Notes: generated by a model not told the origin, from the sequence alone. Positions 32,802 to 53,195 are shown, counted from the stretch's first letter. The stretch: 64,000 bases of DNA from Zeus faber (GCA_960531495.1 OY482847.1:8761992-8825991), one strand, 5' to 3'. Numbers and translations are program-made.

Positions 32802-34726
32802 GAGGGGTGTTACGATTCTCAAAATCCCCGATTCGATTTGACTTTTCACTTTTAAAAGGTCACGATTTCGTTTCCCGATTTTCAATTTAAACAATTCTTT
32901 TTTTTTTCCCCACCCTAGCCTTGGGAACCAGACAAACCTGCAAAGCTCATGTTTCATTTGCTCTACGGCAAAGATGCAAATTTAAAGGAATCTCCTTAAT
33001 CGATAGTTGTTAACCTTTACAAACAACCGTAGATTCATTGATAATATAAAAGCTAATGACGTCACCAGGGGGTGGCGCCATGGCGTGTGGGGAACTACGC
33101 GACGTTGCGCACCTCCGAGATTTTGTGACTTGGCGTGAGGGGCGGTAGGAGTATTCCTCCTCATTTCATTTCAAAATGGAGAAGTTCAAGGGAAGACTCG
33201 CTGAGCTGGTTCGTGCATACAGGAATATTTACAAACAGTCTCTGCGCAAGTTAAATATTGAAAGATTTTACTGTCCTCCGTGGTGGAATGAGCCAGCTGA
33301 GCAGATCAAGTCTGGTGCAGATATTGAGGCTAGTAAAATGATTAAACATTACTAAAATTCTAATACATAACAGACACAAAAATATTTAGTTTAATATATT
33401 TTATTGGAGTCGTCACCGTAGCAACATATCGCTTGTTTTGTTCAGAAAGTGCCGTTTCCCCGTTCCAGTGTTCCATCTGAACGTAGCATTACTTGTTGAG
33501 CAACAACAAGGAGCTCCCATTTTCTACACAAAGCCATGTTTATCGTTTGTGGTTCTCCTGGCACCCTCCACCTCCTTCTACTACTACTTCCTGCTCCCCT
33601 GGGCATTAGGTTTCTCCACTGACCCCTTTCGTTCCGGTGAGTACTAGTACTTCCTGGCTGGGTATTTTTTTTTTTTCTCCCTGTGCCCCAACAACTCCCG
33701 TTGATACAATAACAACAAGACCGCGGACAGTTATGTTCTTATCAATAAGAAAAAATCTAAATTGATTAAAATTCTTATTAGCAAATAATTGATAGTCGAT
33801 TAATTGTCAACATCCCGTACGTCTGGCCACCCTCCCATTCAAACAGATTTCCACCCGACCCTACCAGGGACGGGCCAATCACAACCGCTTATCTAATATG
33901 GGGTGGTTTGATAGGATGGCAATGCAGAGGAGTGCATTGAGGCATTTTCGTACCAAAGAAAAAACATTCTGTTAATTTTCACCGTCAGCGCCGATGTTCA
34001 TTAAATGAAAAAAAAATCGAATTTGTAAAATACGAAGCGTGTTGTCAATTCTTAGTGGGACGCTACACAGTCTGCTTATCACAGGAGGAGAGAAGAGAAG
34101 GCTGTGGGAGACCTTAGATCAGGTATAGATCAGGACCCGTCTTCTTCCATCTGTAATAAGTGGCTGTGCATCACGGGGACACACCGTACGCTCCGCGCTA
34201 CTCATTACATCACGTTTACTCAACTTAAGTTACTCACGCCAAAATAAGGGCAGAAAAATGGATGCTATTTTTGCAAGAGGAACACTGATCGTAAAAGGCA
34301 AATTACTACTTGTGTCTTGTCTTCTCCTAAAACGCAGTCGGCTCGGTCGTCACCTCTCACCTTATGCATCTGAGCGTCCAGTATATTGGAGCGGTCGAGA
34401 TCCGCTGCCGGGCGGGTGCCGTGTGCGCTGTGGGATGCGGCGCAGCGGAGACGACCCTAGCTCTCCCTACTCCGAACCGAGTTTCACGGAAGTCGGTCCG
34501 GAGCCGGCCGAGCCTCAGTTGACTCCGTGGAGGGGTCCGCATCCACCAGTGCACGCCGCACTTGTTTACCCCCGGACCTTGACCGCCCAAATATGGCGTC
34601 CATGTCGGACAATATCGCCCACAAAAATACGGGGAGAATCGCGAACATACTTGTTATTTCGAAGTTCTAAAACAAACGCTCATCCCGATCGATTTTCGAT
34701 TTTGAATCGGAATCGTGACAACCCTA
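32802..34726. mobile_element. hAT-like element, 1.9 kb
   Basis: Left end GAGGGGTGTTACGATTC and right end (reverse complement) TAGGGTTGTCACGATTC agree at 14 of 17 positions. Flanks CAGTTTAC (32794-32801) and GAGTTTAC (34727-34734) agree at 7 of 8, a good 8-bp hAT target-site duplication. No hAT transposase domain is visible. The interior includes a 59-codon ORF (33176-33355) and a CpG-rich stretch (34410-34580). Confidence 0.75.
33176..33355 (+). CDS. Small uncharacterised ORF inside a hAT-like element (59 aa)
   Basis: ATG at 33176, TAA at 33353-33355. The product starts MEKFKGRLAELVRAYRNIY. The segment LAELVRAYRNIYKQS resembles the first helix of MADF DNA-binding domains found in transposon-associated and regulatory proteins. 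The rest (FYCPPWWNEPAEQIKSG) is not recognised. The ORF may be a transposon exon, a captured host exon or chance; it is too short for a whole MADF domain (about 85 aa). No donor site was assigned. Confidence 0.3.
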   Translation: MEKFKGRLAELVRAYRNIYKQSLRKLNIERFYCPPWWNEPAEQIKSGADIEASKMIKHY

Positions 34727-34860
34727 GAGTTTACAACCATGTCTGTCCAGACATGTCTGTTTAATACATGTAGTGAAGACTTTGAAGGAATTTAATAAAA
34801 AGGTATTAAGTGGGTTTTTTTTTTTTGGCGAAATGGAAACTATTTTTACAGAGGGTACAG

Positions 34861-34964
34861 AGGACTGATAGAGCTTTGTCACATAGTGCAACAACAATCA
34901 CTGAAATTCCCTCCAGGCGTTCCTGAGATATCGTGTTCACAAGAATTGGACGGCTGTGAGGTCA
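34861..34964. repeat. Dispersed fish repeat monomer, left part
   Basis: GAAATTCCCTCCAGGCGTT, GAGATAT and GTTCACAAGAAT recur in the same order at 36352-36395. The unit, with GTGACCTTGACCTTTGACC, resembles a widespread fish tandem or dispersed repeat. A hAT-like element interrupts the array at 34973. Confidence 0.65.
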
Positions 34965-34972
34965 CAGGAACC

Positions 34973-36275
34973 TAGGGTTGCACCCGACTAAAGACTTTTC
35001 TAGTCGACTATTAGTTGTCAGTTCAAGCGGTTAGCCGACTAATCATCGCACTTTTACGATATTCATTTCATTATTTAAATATATGTTTTTGGGGCTTCAG
35101 AAAATGGTTTTAGTTCCAGGGCTGAGAAAGAGTGCTATAACGAACATTTTTAACACTGTGCTGCATTACAGATAAATACAAAACCTAATAACCAGCCTTT
35201 AAGATATAAATTACATTTACAAGAAGCGAAGCCGCCTGGTCGAGCACATCTGGTACCTATGCCGGTTTAACATTACACAAGTTAAATAAATTAGGCCACA
35301 TTATCATTTACTTAATGTACACATATTAAGGGGATGGTAGCTCAGGCGGTAGAGCTGGTGGTCTAGTGATCTAAAGGTTGCTGGTTCGATCCCAGGCTCC
35401 TCCTGCTAGCATGCTGTAGTGTCCTTGAGCAAGACACTTAACCCCTAATTGCTCCTGATGGCTGCGTCCGTCGGTGTTTGAATAATTGTAAGTCGCTTTG
35501 GATAAAAGCGTCTGATAAATGACTAAATGTAATGTAAATGTAATTAACTACATATTGACAATTTGTCGTGAAATGTGGCGTACGGAATATCGTTTTCCCA
35601 GTGTGTTGGTTACCCCTCGTGCCGCGGACTCGCTACACTCGCTGCGCAGGGTTGCCTGGTCTGTGACAAAACCAGCCCAAAACGGCCAATAAAACCAGCC
35701 CAAAAACCAGTCCAATACGATAACTCTAAATAGTCCCCTGCTAAACCATACATACTGCTTTTAAAGTCCAACAGCATCGCCACCACAACACTTCAAAAGT
35801 AGCCCAATTCCACGGGAAAACCGCAGACCTGGCAAGCCTGCCGAAGCACCTTCCCCGTCCCTGGCCCGCCGGGGCTCAGACGCACCGCCGCCTTCCGGGC
35901 ATTTAAAATACAACTTGGTTATTGAAGAACGTGATTAACGGTTTCAAATGGCTCTTATAATATACGCAATAATTTTTATAATATACACAATATTTCTTCT
36001 GACTTTAAGACTGGTCAACTTCGCAAACAGTGAGCAGCCTGTTAATTACCGACAAAATCCGCTCACCAAAAACTGTAATTAATCTTCTGAATGTGTCAAA
36101 ACAACCAGCAAGGAGACAGAACATTTATTTTTGATAAAAATTTGTTTCAAATTTAAAGCCTTCTAGCATTAACAGGTCAAGCCATAGAACCGCTGAACAG
36201 GTCGAGTTTTCTTTTTTTTCTGCTGCAACTCTTCTCGTCGACTAACATTTGATCGACTATTTGGGGGCAGCCCTA
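34973..36275. mobile_element. hAT-like element, 1.3 kb, carrying a nested SINE
   Basis: Left end TAGGGTTGCACCCGACTA and right end (reverse complement) TAGGGCTGCCCCCAAATA, with subterminal TAGTCGACTA-type motifs on both sides. Flanks CAGGAACC and CAGTGACC match at 6 of 8 positions. No intact transposase. A tRNA-derived SINE sits at 35331-35545. Confidence 0.7.
35331..35545 (+). mobile_element. tRNA-derived SINE, near full length
   Basis: The head GGGATGGTAGCTCAGGCGGT holds a pol III A box (TAGCTCAGGCGG) and, 35-40 nt on, a B box (GGTTCGATCCC). The body has GTGTCCTTGAGCAAGACACT and the tail reads AAGTCGCTTTGGATAAAAGC followed by TAAATGTAATG repeats, the widespread fish SINE tail. Flanks ACATATTAA and ACATATTGA are a likely target-site duplication. 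Related copies are at 44565-44700 and 49690-49857. Confidence 0.85.
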
Positions 36276-36283
36276 CAGTGACC

Positions 36284-36440
36284 TTGACCTTTGACCATTA
36301 AAATCGAGTCAGTTAATCCTTGAGTCAAAGTGGATATTTGTGCCAAATTTGAAGAAATTCCCTCCAGGCGTTTGAGATATTGGGTTCACAAGAATGGGAG
36401 GGGCAGAAATACCTATAGATGGACAGACAACCAGAAAACA
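36284..36440. repeat. Dispersed fish repeat monomer, right part
   Basis: Continues the repeat interrupted at 34973: GACCTTTGACC, then TTTGTGCCAAATTTGAAGAA, GAAATTCCCTCCAGGCGTT and GTTCACAAGAATGGGAGG. Confidence 0.65.
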
Positions 36441-37909
36441 GGAACAACAACAACAGTCAAAAACAGTAAGCAAGCATCACATTGCTTTATTTCAATGCAG
36501 CCTCAACCATTTTTATTCTACAATATTCTATGCCGTGTGCAAAGATTAATTAATGTTATTGGAAATATTTGGCTAGGGGGTAAAATAGTTGGCTGTGAGC
36601 AAAGCCTAAGTTGGTTTCCCAGGAGACGAGGGTAAAATTTCTCATGCTGGAAGCCCCCTCTATACTGCCATCTGCAAATGGCCCAAACCTCCAACACCAG
36701 GGGACTGGCACCTCCATCTAATCCAGATAAGAAATAGACTTTTGGGTTTTAGGTGTAGAAAATTGCATTCATCAAGCGGTGGATGGAACGCTATGCAAAC
36801 ACAAAAAGCAGAATGAAGGACATGTAGACAATGTGGGGCCGAAGCACCTTTTGTTTAAGCAGAAGTTCCCCTCCAACAATGTCGACAGTATTGTGCATCT
36901 GATTTAAAATCTCGGCATGCATGGTAAGCTCACTAAACATAATCACACATCCCTCTAATGCATGGGTAGAATAAATTATTTGTAGTGGGTGGGTATTACC
37001 TAACATATGCTTATGATGAACAGCCCACTCATTCACTTCTCTAGCATGCTTACTTAAACCAGACTTAGGCCTTTTAGCTCAGATATCTATGAGGGCTGAA
37101 CGATTTGGGAAAATAATCTATGTGATTTTATTGGACCAATATTGCGATTGAGTATGCGTTTTTTTGTTGTTGTTTTTTTTAGGTTCTTGTCTTCTGTATT
37201 ATTCACCAAACACAAGCATTCAATCATTCTATAGCAATGGTTCTTAACTTTTCCCAGCTAAGGAGCCACATTAACAAAAAATATTTTCGCAAGAACCACA
37301 TTTCTGAAATGTCCCTTTCCTCGATCAAACCATTATGTATTTTAAAATAAGGCTACTAGTTATGTTATTAAGGAATGAAAAGCATGATGTATGCAATAAT
37401 TGCAATTTATTATGACCATATTGTTACTACCATGATTTTATTACCATTGCAACCACAAATTTATTATTATACACAAATTATGTACAAATATATACAGCAG
37501 ACGGCAAACCGGAAGTTATGTAGAGAAAGTGACGAGCAGACTCTACTGCGCATTTCCACTTCGGCTTGTTTTTTTGCGCTGCAGTGGTAGATGATGTTCT
37601 CTGGAATATTGCACTTAAATTAAGTTAAATGGCTTAAATTTAAACCGTGGATTGATATAAAAGTTATTTTTATTTATTGATTGCATGGAGGCTGTTGTGG
37701 TGCTTGTAGTGTGGAAGCCAATCGAGGATTTAGAGGAGTTGGTCCAGCTTATTACTTATATAAGTTAATAATATTATTAAATATAAATAATTACTAATAA
37801 AATTGTCAGTGAGAACAAGGTGATTCACTCAGTTAACAGATCATTGATCACTACCAGCAAACAGATCTCTATAGATTTCATAGGTTGATGTGTCTAATAT
37901 GACAATAAT

Positions 37910-38523
37910 AGCTGCTTTCACACATGTACTCCAGACAACATCTGGATAATCAGGTCAGGACATTGTTCCGAGTTACCCTTTCACACATGTACCTCACAAC
38001 CAGAGATTGTCTGTGTCAAATGCGTTTACACAACCTGGAAATACTCGGTTTGGTTTAGACGAGGAGCGGAGCCTGGGTAGAGCATGCAGGAGGCAGGATG
38101 TGATGCAATGATACTGCAGAATTTTAGCACACCCAAGTTGGTGGACGAGGCTACAATCGTATCTTTTTTGGCGTTGATACTGCATGTATTTGGAAATAAC
38201 ATAAACAAAAGAGTGGAAAAGAATATAAAGGAAAGCAGAAAGGAGTACGAAGCAGCTACGCTCCGTGCACAAAGACCCGCACAAAGCTAAATGACTGGCG
38301 CATGATAGAGACGTCATCAACACGTGTTACCCCACTCCCTCGTTGTGAATGCTCCCAACAATGACCTGCTCTGTTCACACGTACCGCTCAATCGGACAAT
38401 TAACTAGGGCACAGGCTGGATAAAGTCCGGTCCAAATGATTGAGACATTTGCGTTCACACGCACAGCTCCTCTGGGTAATGTCCGGATCATTTTAGGGTT
38501 GCAGTGCATGTGTGAAAGCAGCT
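37910..38523. mobile_element. MITE, 0.6 kb
   Basis: Left end AGCTGCTTTCACACATGTAC and right end (reverse complement) AGCTGCTTTCACACATGCAC are nearly identical inverted repeats. There is no transposase. This terminal sequence is common in fish genomes. The target-site duplication is unclear. Confidence 0.7.
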
Positions 38524-39764
38524 CAGGGCACTTTTCAAACCATTTCCATACAATCTGGGCAAAGGCGTTGTTGACTGGAACAGTTTCACATCGTGACCAA
38601 ATTAAATTACACAAAAATAATTGCCTCCTCCTGGACACAATCTTAGGATTCACAGATCCAACCTAAAGATATAATAAGCCTGATCCAGATTCACTCGGGA
38701 GAATCCACTCATTGAGGTTCTCACAGAGCCAAGCCACTGATATACGTGTTCTCACAATGTCCACAAAGAGTTGCTTAGATAACAGAAGCCATTTACAAAA
38801 CGTGAAGGTAACATATGCTTATTTCTTGTAACACCAGTTTGTCCAATGACATCATCCTCAGGAGGACAGCTTTCTCAGGATCTCAAGACTTTATCTCAAA
38901 GAAGAAACTTAGTAGATAGACATGTAAGGAAGCTGAGGCCTAACTTTACAAGTAAAAATTCTCCAAAAATAAGAGAAAAACAAAAATTACACACGGACAA
39001 AGTTAAAACAGTGCTAACATAATGCTTTGTTTCATGGAAGACGGTAAAACTCGAATCCCTCCCTGCAATGCGACCTGTGCTCCCCCGCCCGTCAAAGATT
39101 CCATTGTGACAGTCAACTGCAAATTCTAAAAACTGTGCCACAAGAGAATGACTAGAAAGCGCCTTTGTTGAAGGAAAACATCATGGCCTCTGGGAATAGT
39201 GCCGGCGCAACTCAGGCCTGCGCCATGCTCCACCCAAGGGAATCTCAAACACTAATCTTGTGACTATGTTGACTTCCTCACATATGCATCCGGATTCAGT
39301 GTTGGACTAAGGAAAGGTGTCACTCCTGTTCACATGTGATATGGCCTAATAGCGATTACCAAGGCAACCCAGACTTTGCAGCAATGGAAATGTGTGATTT
39401 ATATCAAGGCACGTTGTCCACTAAGCCGCGGAGAGAACGTGTTCACCAAGGGACGGGAATGCCGTGGCCAAAGCATGTGTTTCCACAGCAACACAGCTGT
39501 GATCGCTGTCAACACATAGGCTTAGTGTCTGTTGAAGATCTAGGAAGGTAGCAGAAAATCCAACCAAGGTTGCTGTCCAACGCATCCGCGGCCGAGGTCA
39601 AATGCCGTAGATACTACAAAATTTCAACCGAGGGGCTTTAAATAAACCACTGTGCATGGTTGTTTCCAAAAAAAGAGGTCGAACACAGCAAAACCAAAAC
39701 AAACTGTAATCAACGTTCAGATCTGCTGTGGCTGCCGTGTGGCTTTCTATGCCAGAGAAAGAGG

Positions 39765-39776
39765 GGGGGGGGGGGG
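39765..39776. repeat. Poly-G tract
   Basis: G run in the 5' garre1 intron. A short (TG)n follows at 39840-39858. Confidence 0.8.
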
Positions 39777-40149
39777 AACACTTCTGGCATTGAAATACAA
39801 TGACGTAGCATGGTAGAAACCAAAATACTTTCTAAATAACTGTGTGTGTGTGTGTGTTTTAAAGTGGGTCCATGTTGTAAATGCAGCATTGTCTCTGGAG
39901 GGAAATCTGAGAAGATCTTTATTGTTAATTTACCCCAAACTCCTACGCTGTAGTTAAGGACCCCACGTCGAGAACCCACTGATCTATACAGTGATCAGTG
40001 GGTGGTTTTAGGCTTGCATGCAGCCATAATTATTACTATTATTATTATGGTTGTGTATTATTTGGGGTGTGTGCTGCTGTAAACGCTGCGATCTCCCCTC
40101 GGGAGTAGAATACAGTCTCTGTTAGTAAATCGTATTAGCAGGCATCACT

Positions 40150-41200
40150 CCTGCAGCTAACTGACCATCGCTAGAATCCGGCCGATCCCCCTCGAACCCT
40201 GCCATCAAACCCCGGTAGCCGCCGGTAACCGCCGCCGCCCCACAGGGAACCACGGCGAACGCCAAGCTGACGGTGTCCTGGCTCATAAGATGTTTCTAGG
40301 AATCGGATCACTATTTAGCAGGAAGGGGCGGTCAGCCAGTTTCGCCGAAACTCCGCGGAGACGACACGGCCCGAGTCATGGGATCACTATGTCGCAAGCC
40401 GTTAACACGGCCCTTTAACGCCCCGAATGCGGAGCAGCCGGGTGGATTCCCGACGCGAGTTGCGTGCAGCAATGATCAGAAAACGGTTCAAAAAGGCGAC
40501 GACGCCGAATAGCCGCCGAGCCGACACGTACCTAGCGCCCGCGGTGACAGTCGCCGGAGCCGGCGGGGGCTCATCAGCCCGCTAAGCTTGTTAGCTCACC
40601 TAGTGCTGGCAGCGCATCCAGACCGGCTACGGAGCTAGCTCGGCTAACGTTAGCTCGCCCCGGCTAGCTCTCTGCGACACGACCCGGCAGCGGCGAGGGA
40701 GGCAGCGTTAAAGCGGAGGGAGGGAGGGGGAGAGAGCGAGAGAGAGAGAGAGAGAGGAAAAAAACCGTAAACCGGCGCGTCCCGCCTCCGCACGCCGCCA
40801 ACGGCGGCCGGAGCGCGATGCTCGGGGGGAAACCAACCCGGCGGGCGGCGCGTTCGTGGCGTTAATTAGGCGGCGCATCGCTCACCAGCTCTGGGCGTCC
40901 ACCCTCCTTGACAGCGGATCCCCGGTCTGAGTGCGTGTGTGCGTCCGGAGGGGGGCGGGCGGGCGGCGGGATGAGGCCTTCCCCGGTCCGGCCTGCAGGG
41001 GGCGCCGGCGGATCCGCGGCGCGGGCGACGCGAGGCTCCCGCGAACGATCCGCGCGTCTCGAACGGAAGTGGCCGAAGTGACTCGGGTGCGCGGGATCCC
41101 AAAGTCGGGTGAGGGGAGCGAACGGGTTTGTAGGTAAGCACCGCGGACTGGGGCTGGAGGTCAGGGCGAGGAGGCGCTTTGGCTCGATCCGGATCGAATG
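40150..41200 (-). promoter_or_regulatory. garre1: CpG-dense block, probable garre1 promoter and first exon
   Basis: CpG-rich sequence unlike the AT-rich flanks, at the upstream end of garre1. Minus-strand donor-like sites include GAGCTG|GTGAGC (exon end 40886) and CACTAG|GTGAGC (exon end 40600). One or both could end a non-coding first exon. There is no visible TATA box. A GA repeat lies at 40731-40757. The head-to-head layout with gpi suggests the block could also affect gpi. Confidence 0.55.
40992..41008 (+). promoter_or_regulatory. CTCF-like motif
   Basis: CCTGCAGGGGGCGCCGG fits the core GCAGGGGGCGC of vertebrate CTCF sites. Confidence 0.4.
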
Positions 41201-41578
41201 CGACTCGTTTTACACCCCCCCCCCCCCCCCCCATTGAGATTTTGACGGGAGGTCATTTATTTTCGGGATCTGACGCGGGATTTATCCGACAACATAACTG
41301 ATTCGAAGTGAGTGCGGCCAAAATATTTTGGAGGTGCACACTTTGCTGAACACACAATTCAGTCAGAATTAAATGTCGTTATTTTTTTTTAATATTTTCT
41401 CTCTTGTTTTTTATTTTTATTTGTATTTTTTTTTTTCTTTGAGAGAATCCCGTGTCGAGCCGCTCTCTGTCTTGTTTGGTGGTTTTTTCTTGAACGACTC
41501 ACTCACCAGGAGCCGGATCGTTTAAAAAAAAAAAAAAAAAAAGAGAAACGTCGAAACCTCTCACCGTCCCAGGCGTGG

Positions 41579-41595
41579 CCGGCAGGGGGCGCTGG
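41579..41595 (+). promoter_or_regulatory. CTCF-like motif, strong match
   Basis: CCGGCAGGGGGCGCTGG matches the CTCF consensus (CCASYAGRKGGCRCTGV) at nearly every position, between garre1 and gpi. Confidence 0.5.
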
Positions 41596-41980
41596 CCGGC
41601 GCGCCGTAAATGCGTTATGATCGTTCTCATTTGATCTCTATCGATATAATGTTCTCGCTTCGACGGCGACATTTGCACAGTTCGGTCTGCACTGTGCTCT
41701 GCGCCTATTTTTAATTATTCTATTTCATTACTGATGCATGCATTTCAAGGTTCGTCTTACGCATCTCCCGCCCTCTGTCCCTCTTTGTATTTATACATAT
41801 TTAATCTACATTTTTCTGTTCTATATTCAGCTTTCGTCACCTTTCGTTTCCATTTTCTTCTGCGATGTGAACGTGTCTATCATGACAAAAGCCTTTTGAA
41901 TTTAATTGAGTTGGCACCTGTTTGAAAACAATCGCACGCTCATAATGATCAAGTTGTATTACTTACAGAACCCGCTCCTG

Positions 41981-42056
41981 TGGTTATAATAATAATAATA
42001 ATAGTAATAATAATAATAATAATAATAATAGTAATAATAATTATAATAATAATAAT
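41981..42056. repeat. (TAA)n microsatellite
   Basis: Mostly ATA/TAA trinucleotide repeats with few interruptions. Confidence 0.95.
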
Positions 42057-42102
42057 CAGCGTGGACCGTTCTCATGCGTTCAGTATAAACGTGTGGATCT
42101 TA

Positions 42103-42117
42103 TCGCCCCCTAGCGGC
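42103..42117 (-). promoter_or_regulatory. CTCF-like motif, reverse orientation
   Basis: TCGCCCCCTAGCGGC resembles a reverse CTCF core (GCGCCCCCTAGTGG). It faces the motif at 41579. Confidence 0.4.
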
Positions 42118-42799
42118 CGCGCTTCGGTATGAACTATTATGTTATTATTGTCAGTAGGGGATTAATATGTGTAAATATAAATCCTGACTTAAAAAATAAT
42201 AAAAAAAATAATAATAATGAAAAATAAAGTACCGAAACCTTTTAGACACGTGGACGAGTAATATTTTCTGATATTTGCCTCTCATTGAAGTTGAGGAAAG
42301 GGAAAATGTCTTCAAAATGGAATATACTTAAGTTAATTAACTGATTTTCCTCAGAGGGTTTGGTAAAGCGTTCAAAAATTTTAATAATAAATCCCTTTTA
42401 TAATTCCTGTTCATAGTATTTAACAACCTCGTGAGGGCGCTAAAAGCTCATTTTCCAGCTCTGACGTTTTGTCGTTCCTATATTTGAAAATCCCATTGGA
42501 AAAGCATGGGAAGGTCTATACAGTTCTAAGTACATTTTTGTCTATTGCACATCTTACACATGTCATGACAAATTAAAAACATGTATTTACAACTGTTGAT
42601 CCCAAAATATGAGTGTTCCATATCCTACGTCTACCCCTAAATTACAGCAGAATTGTATTGAAGTGGAATATCTAGGGCAAGATTTAAAAAAAGAATCTCA
42701 GCAAATACAAGCAAGGCATTTGAACTATTAACTAAATGAAATAACTAAAGTAAATACTAAATAACTAAAGGGTAAACACATATATGTACGGTACTGTAA

Positions 42800-43200
42800 T
42801 GCTGACGGCGGTGGAAAGCAACACATGAGGTTACAAGTACATTGTTACTGCACTTAAGTACATTTTCCAGCTATTTGTAGTGAAGTATATTCATTTTTAG
42901 AGACTTTCTGCTTTCACTCCACTAAATTTCAAAGCACATGTCGATAGTTTTCACTCTACTACATTTCTCACACCATCCGTCACACTCCTTTAGGTTTTGT
43001 TTTTCATTAAAAAAATAAAATAAAATCCTATACCCTTTGTAAACTCTAATCAGGATCTGCATGAGTATTAAACTGCAGATGAAAAGCTAAAGCAGCGCCT
43101 ACGGCTGGATTATTATAGGCTCTGCTACATCAAGGCACTCGATAGGCCAAGTACTTTTACTTTTAATACCTTAAGTACTTTTAAGAGCGAGTACTTTGAC
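42800..43200. repeat. Dispersed teleost repeat upstream of gpi
   Basis: GGTGGAAAGCAAC, TTACTGCACTTAAGTACATT, TTCACTCCACTAAATTTC and AAGTACTTTTACTTTTAATA match, by memory, the common fish repeat built from AAGTAC/TACTTTAC motifs. It ends about 350 bp before the gpi start codon. Confidence 0.5.
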
Positions 43201-43347
43201 TAGAAATGTAGAAATGTCCGTGTGGTGCTTCCACTTCTCCTCAAGTCATTTAGTGTCAGGGTGTTTGTACTTTCGCTTCAGTAGCAGCTCTGCATACTTC
43301 TCCCAGCGCTGCACTCTGACCTATAACACCCAGCGGGCCCCGCCGAG

Positions 43348-43397
43348 GGCGTGTCACAGTGAGTGGGTGTTACAGGGAGTGGGTGTCACAGTGGGCC
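43348..43397. repeat. Three 16-bp tandem units near the gpi start
   Basis: GCGTGTCACAGTGAGT, GGGTGTTACAGGGAGT and GGGTGTCACAGTGGGC follow directly on each other, about 160-210 bp upstream of the gpi ATG, in probable promoter or 5' UTR. Confidence 0.75.
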
Positions 43398-43555
43398 GGT
43401 GGTATGCAGGCCGCGTCACCCTGTCACCGGTGGGAGGGGCAGGCCTGGTGCCGGGCTGGTCGCCCTTCAAAAGCCTCTCCCCTCCGCCCGGCCCGGCGCC
43501 ACTCAGCCCGTCCCCCCCAGAGCAGAACGGACCCCGACACCACCCTCCTGACGCC

Positions 43556-52150
<8,595 letters not shown>

Positions 52151-52537
52151 AAATCCCCCCCCCCCCCCCTCCTCCCACCCGCCTTCCACCCCCCTATCCA
52201 CACCCCCCTCCCCTCCAGCGTGCACAGCCTCCCCTCTGCTCGATGCGGCGTCTCGCTCAGCAGCTGGAAACTCCCACGCAGCCGAGCTGCAGCCGCTCGC
52301 TGTTTGTTCGCCGGTGTTCTGCAAACGCCGTCGTTCCGGGCGTCCTCCGCTCGCCCGCGGGCCTGTGTTTCCTCTGCGGAGCGACAGCGCGTGTGCATCC
52401 GGAACGCGCCTTTTTTTTGCGCGGATCGGGGGCCGCCCGCTCCCGGGTCCTCCCTCCGCTGCCGCACTCGTGTCGATTTTTTTTGGCGCAAAGCCGCCGT
52501 CTGTTTTGTCTTTCTTCTGCCTGATGTTTCTTTTCTA

Positions 52538-52571
<34 letters not shown>

Positions 52572-53195
52572 CGGGTGTGGAAAACATTACGCTGTTTGCT
52601 GAACAAACACAGATGTATACACAAACACTCTAATCCAACGGTGAAGGCCCTAATTCAAACTCCAAACAACAGTGAGTGTTTTCAGGATCACAGTCGGCCT
52701 TTGGCCCAACAGTAGGAGGCTCTGGTTGCATTGGAAACTGCGCTCGCCTTGTGTGAATTTGGGGTAAACCGCGTCATATTTACAACGGGGAAACACCGAA
52801 CAACGGCATCGGAGCCCAGACGCTCACCAAGGCTTTTAATATGAGTTTTTGGGAGCCACAGGTCACTAGATGGCATTAGAATTCCAGTTTATCCTTGCCA
52901 AATCCAGAGCAGCCCCCAAGCGATCCCCAACGTGTTCAGAGCGAGGTGAGGGCAAAGGTCACCGCATCGGCTCCTTTCCCTGCACAACTGTCCCCCTAGT
53001 TACTATAGAACCCATTTGAAGGGCAAAACAAACAAAAAAGAACGTCTGGAAAAGCTACTAATTTTCACTGTCAATTTATCATTAAATGTTGAAAGCTTTC
53101 CAGAACTGCCTTTCTCTGGAGTTTCCTTCTTCTGTCTTATCTAATTCCTTTGACTAGCATGACCATGACATAATAAAACCGATTTACACTACATT
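52151..53195 (+). other. gpi: gpi 3' UTR
   Basis: Follows the TAA at 52148-52150. A first AATAAA is seen at 53172-53177, about 1 kb on, so cleavage near 53190-53200 is likely. It contains a C-rich stretch just after the stop and a T run at 52540-52571. No ORF is credible here. Confidence 0.65.
53172..53177 (+). terminator. gpi: Probable gpi polyadenylation signal
   Basis: Canonical AATAAA, the first on the plus strand downstream of the gpi stop codon in a plausible context. Confidence 0.6.

Larger units (their letters stand above)
21785..40599 (-). other. garre1 5' intron (about 19 kb, transposon-rich)
   Basis: The stretch between the coding start and the presumed first exon in the CpG-dense block. 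I see no conserved protein exon in it. Transposon content is listed separately (27651-28521, 32802-34726, 34973-36275, 37910-38523). Further items: poly-A 25018-25035, a SINE-like fragment near 29283-29325 (CTTGCTCAAGAGCACTTA), a MITE-like inverted pair at 30825-30941 ending in GATACCCAGCTCTA, and hAT-like single ends at 31758 (TAGGGCTGGGC) and 37092 (AGGGCTGAACGATTTGGG). One or more 5' UTR exons may be hidden here. Confidence 0.5.

Noticed and set aside
34258..34764. 168-codon plus-strand ORF
   Set aside because: It reads through the right inverted terminal repeat of the hAT-like element; no similarity recognised.
35331..35402. tRNA gene
   Set aside because: A and B boxes are present, but the sequence continues into a SINE body and tail and does not form a proper cloverleaf with acceptor stem by eye.
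43196..43555. Upstream in-frame ATG extending gpi
   Set aside because: The frame stays open, but the extension has no family counterpart and the ATG at 43556 has a better context and expected N-terminus.
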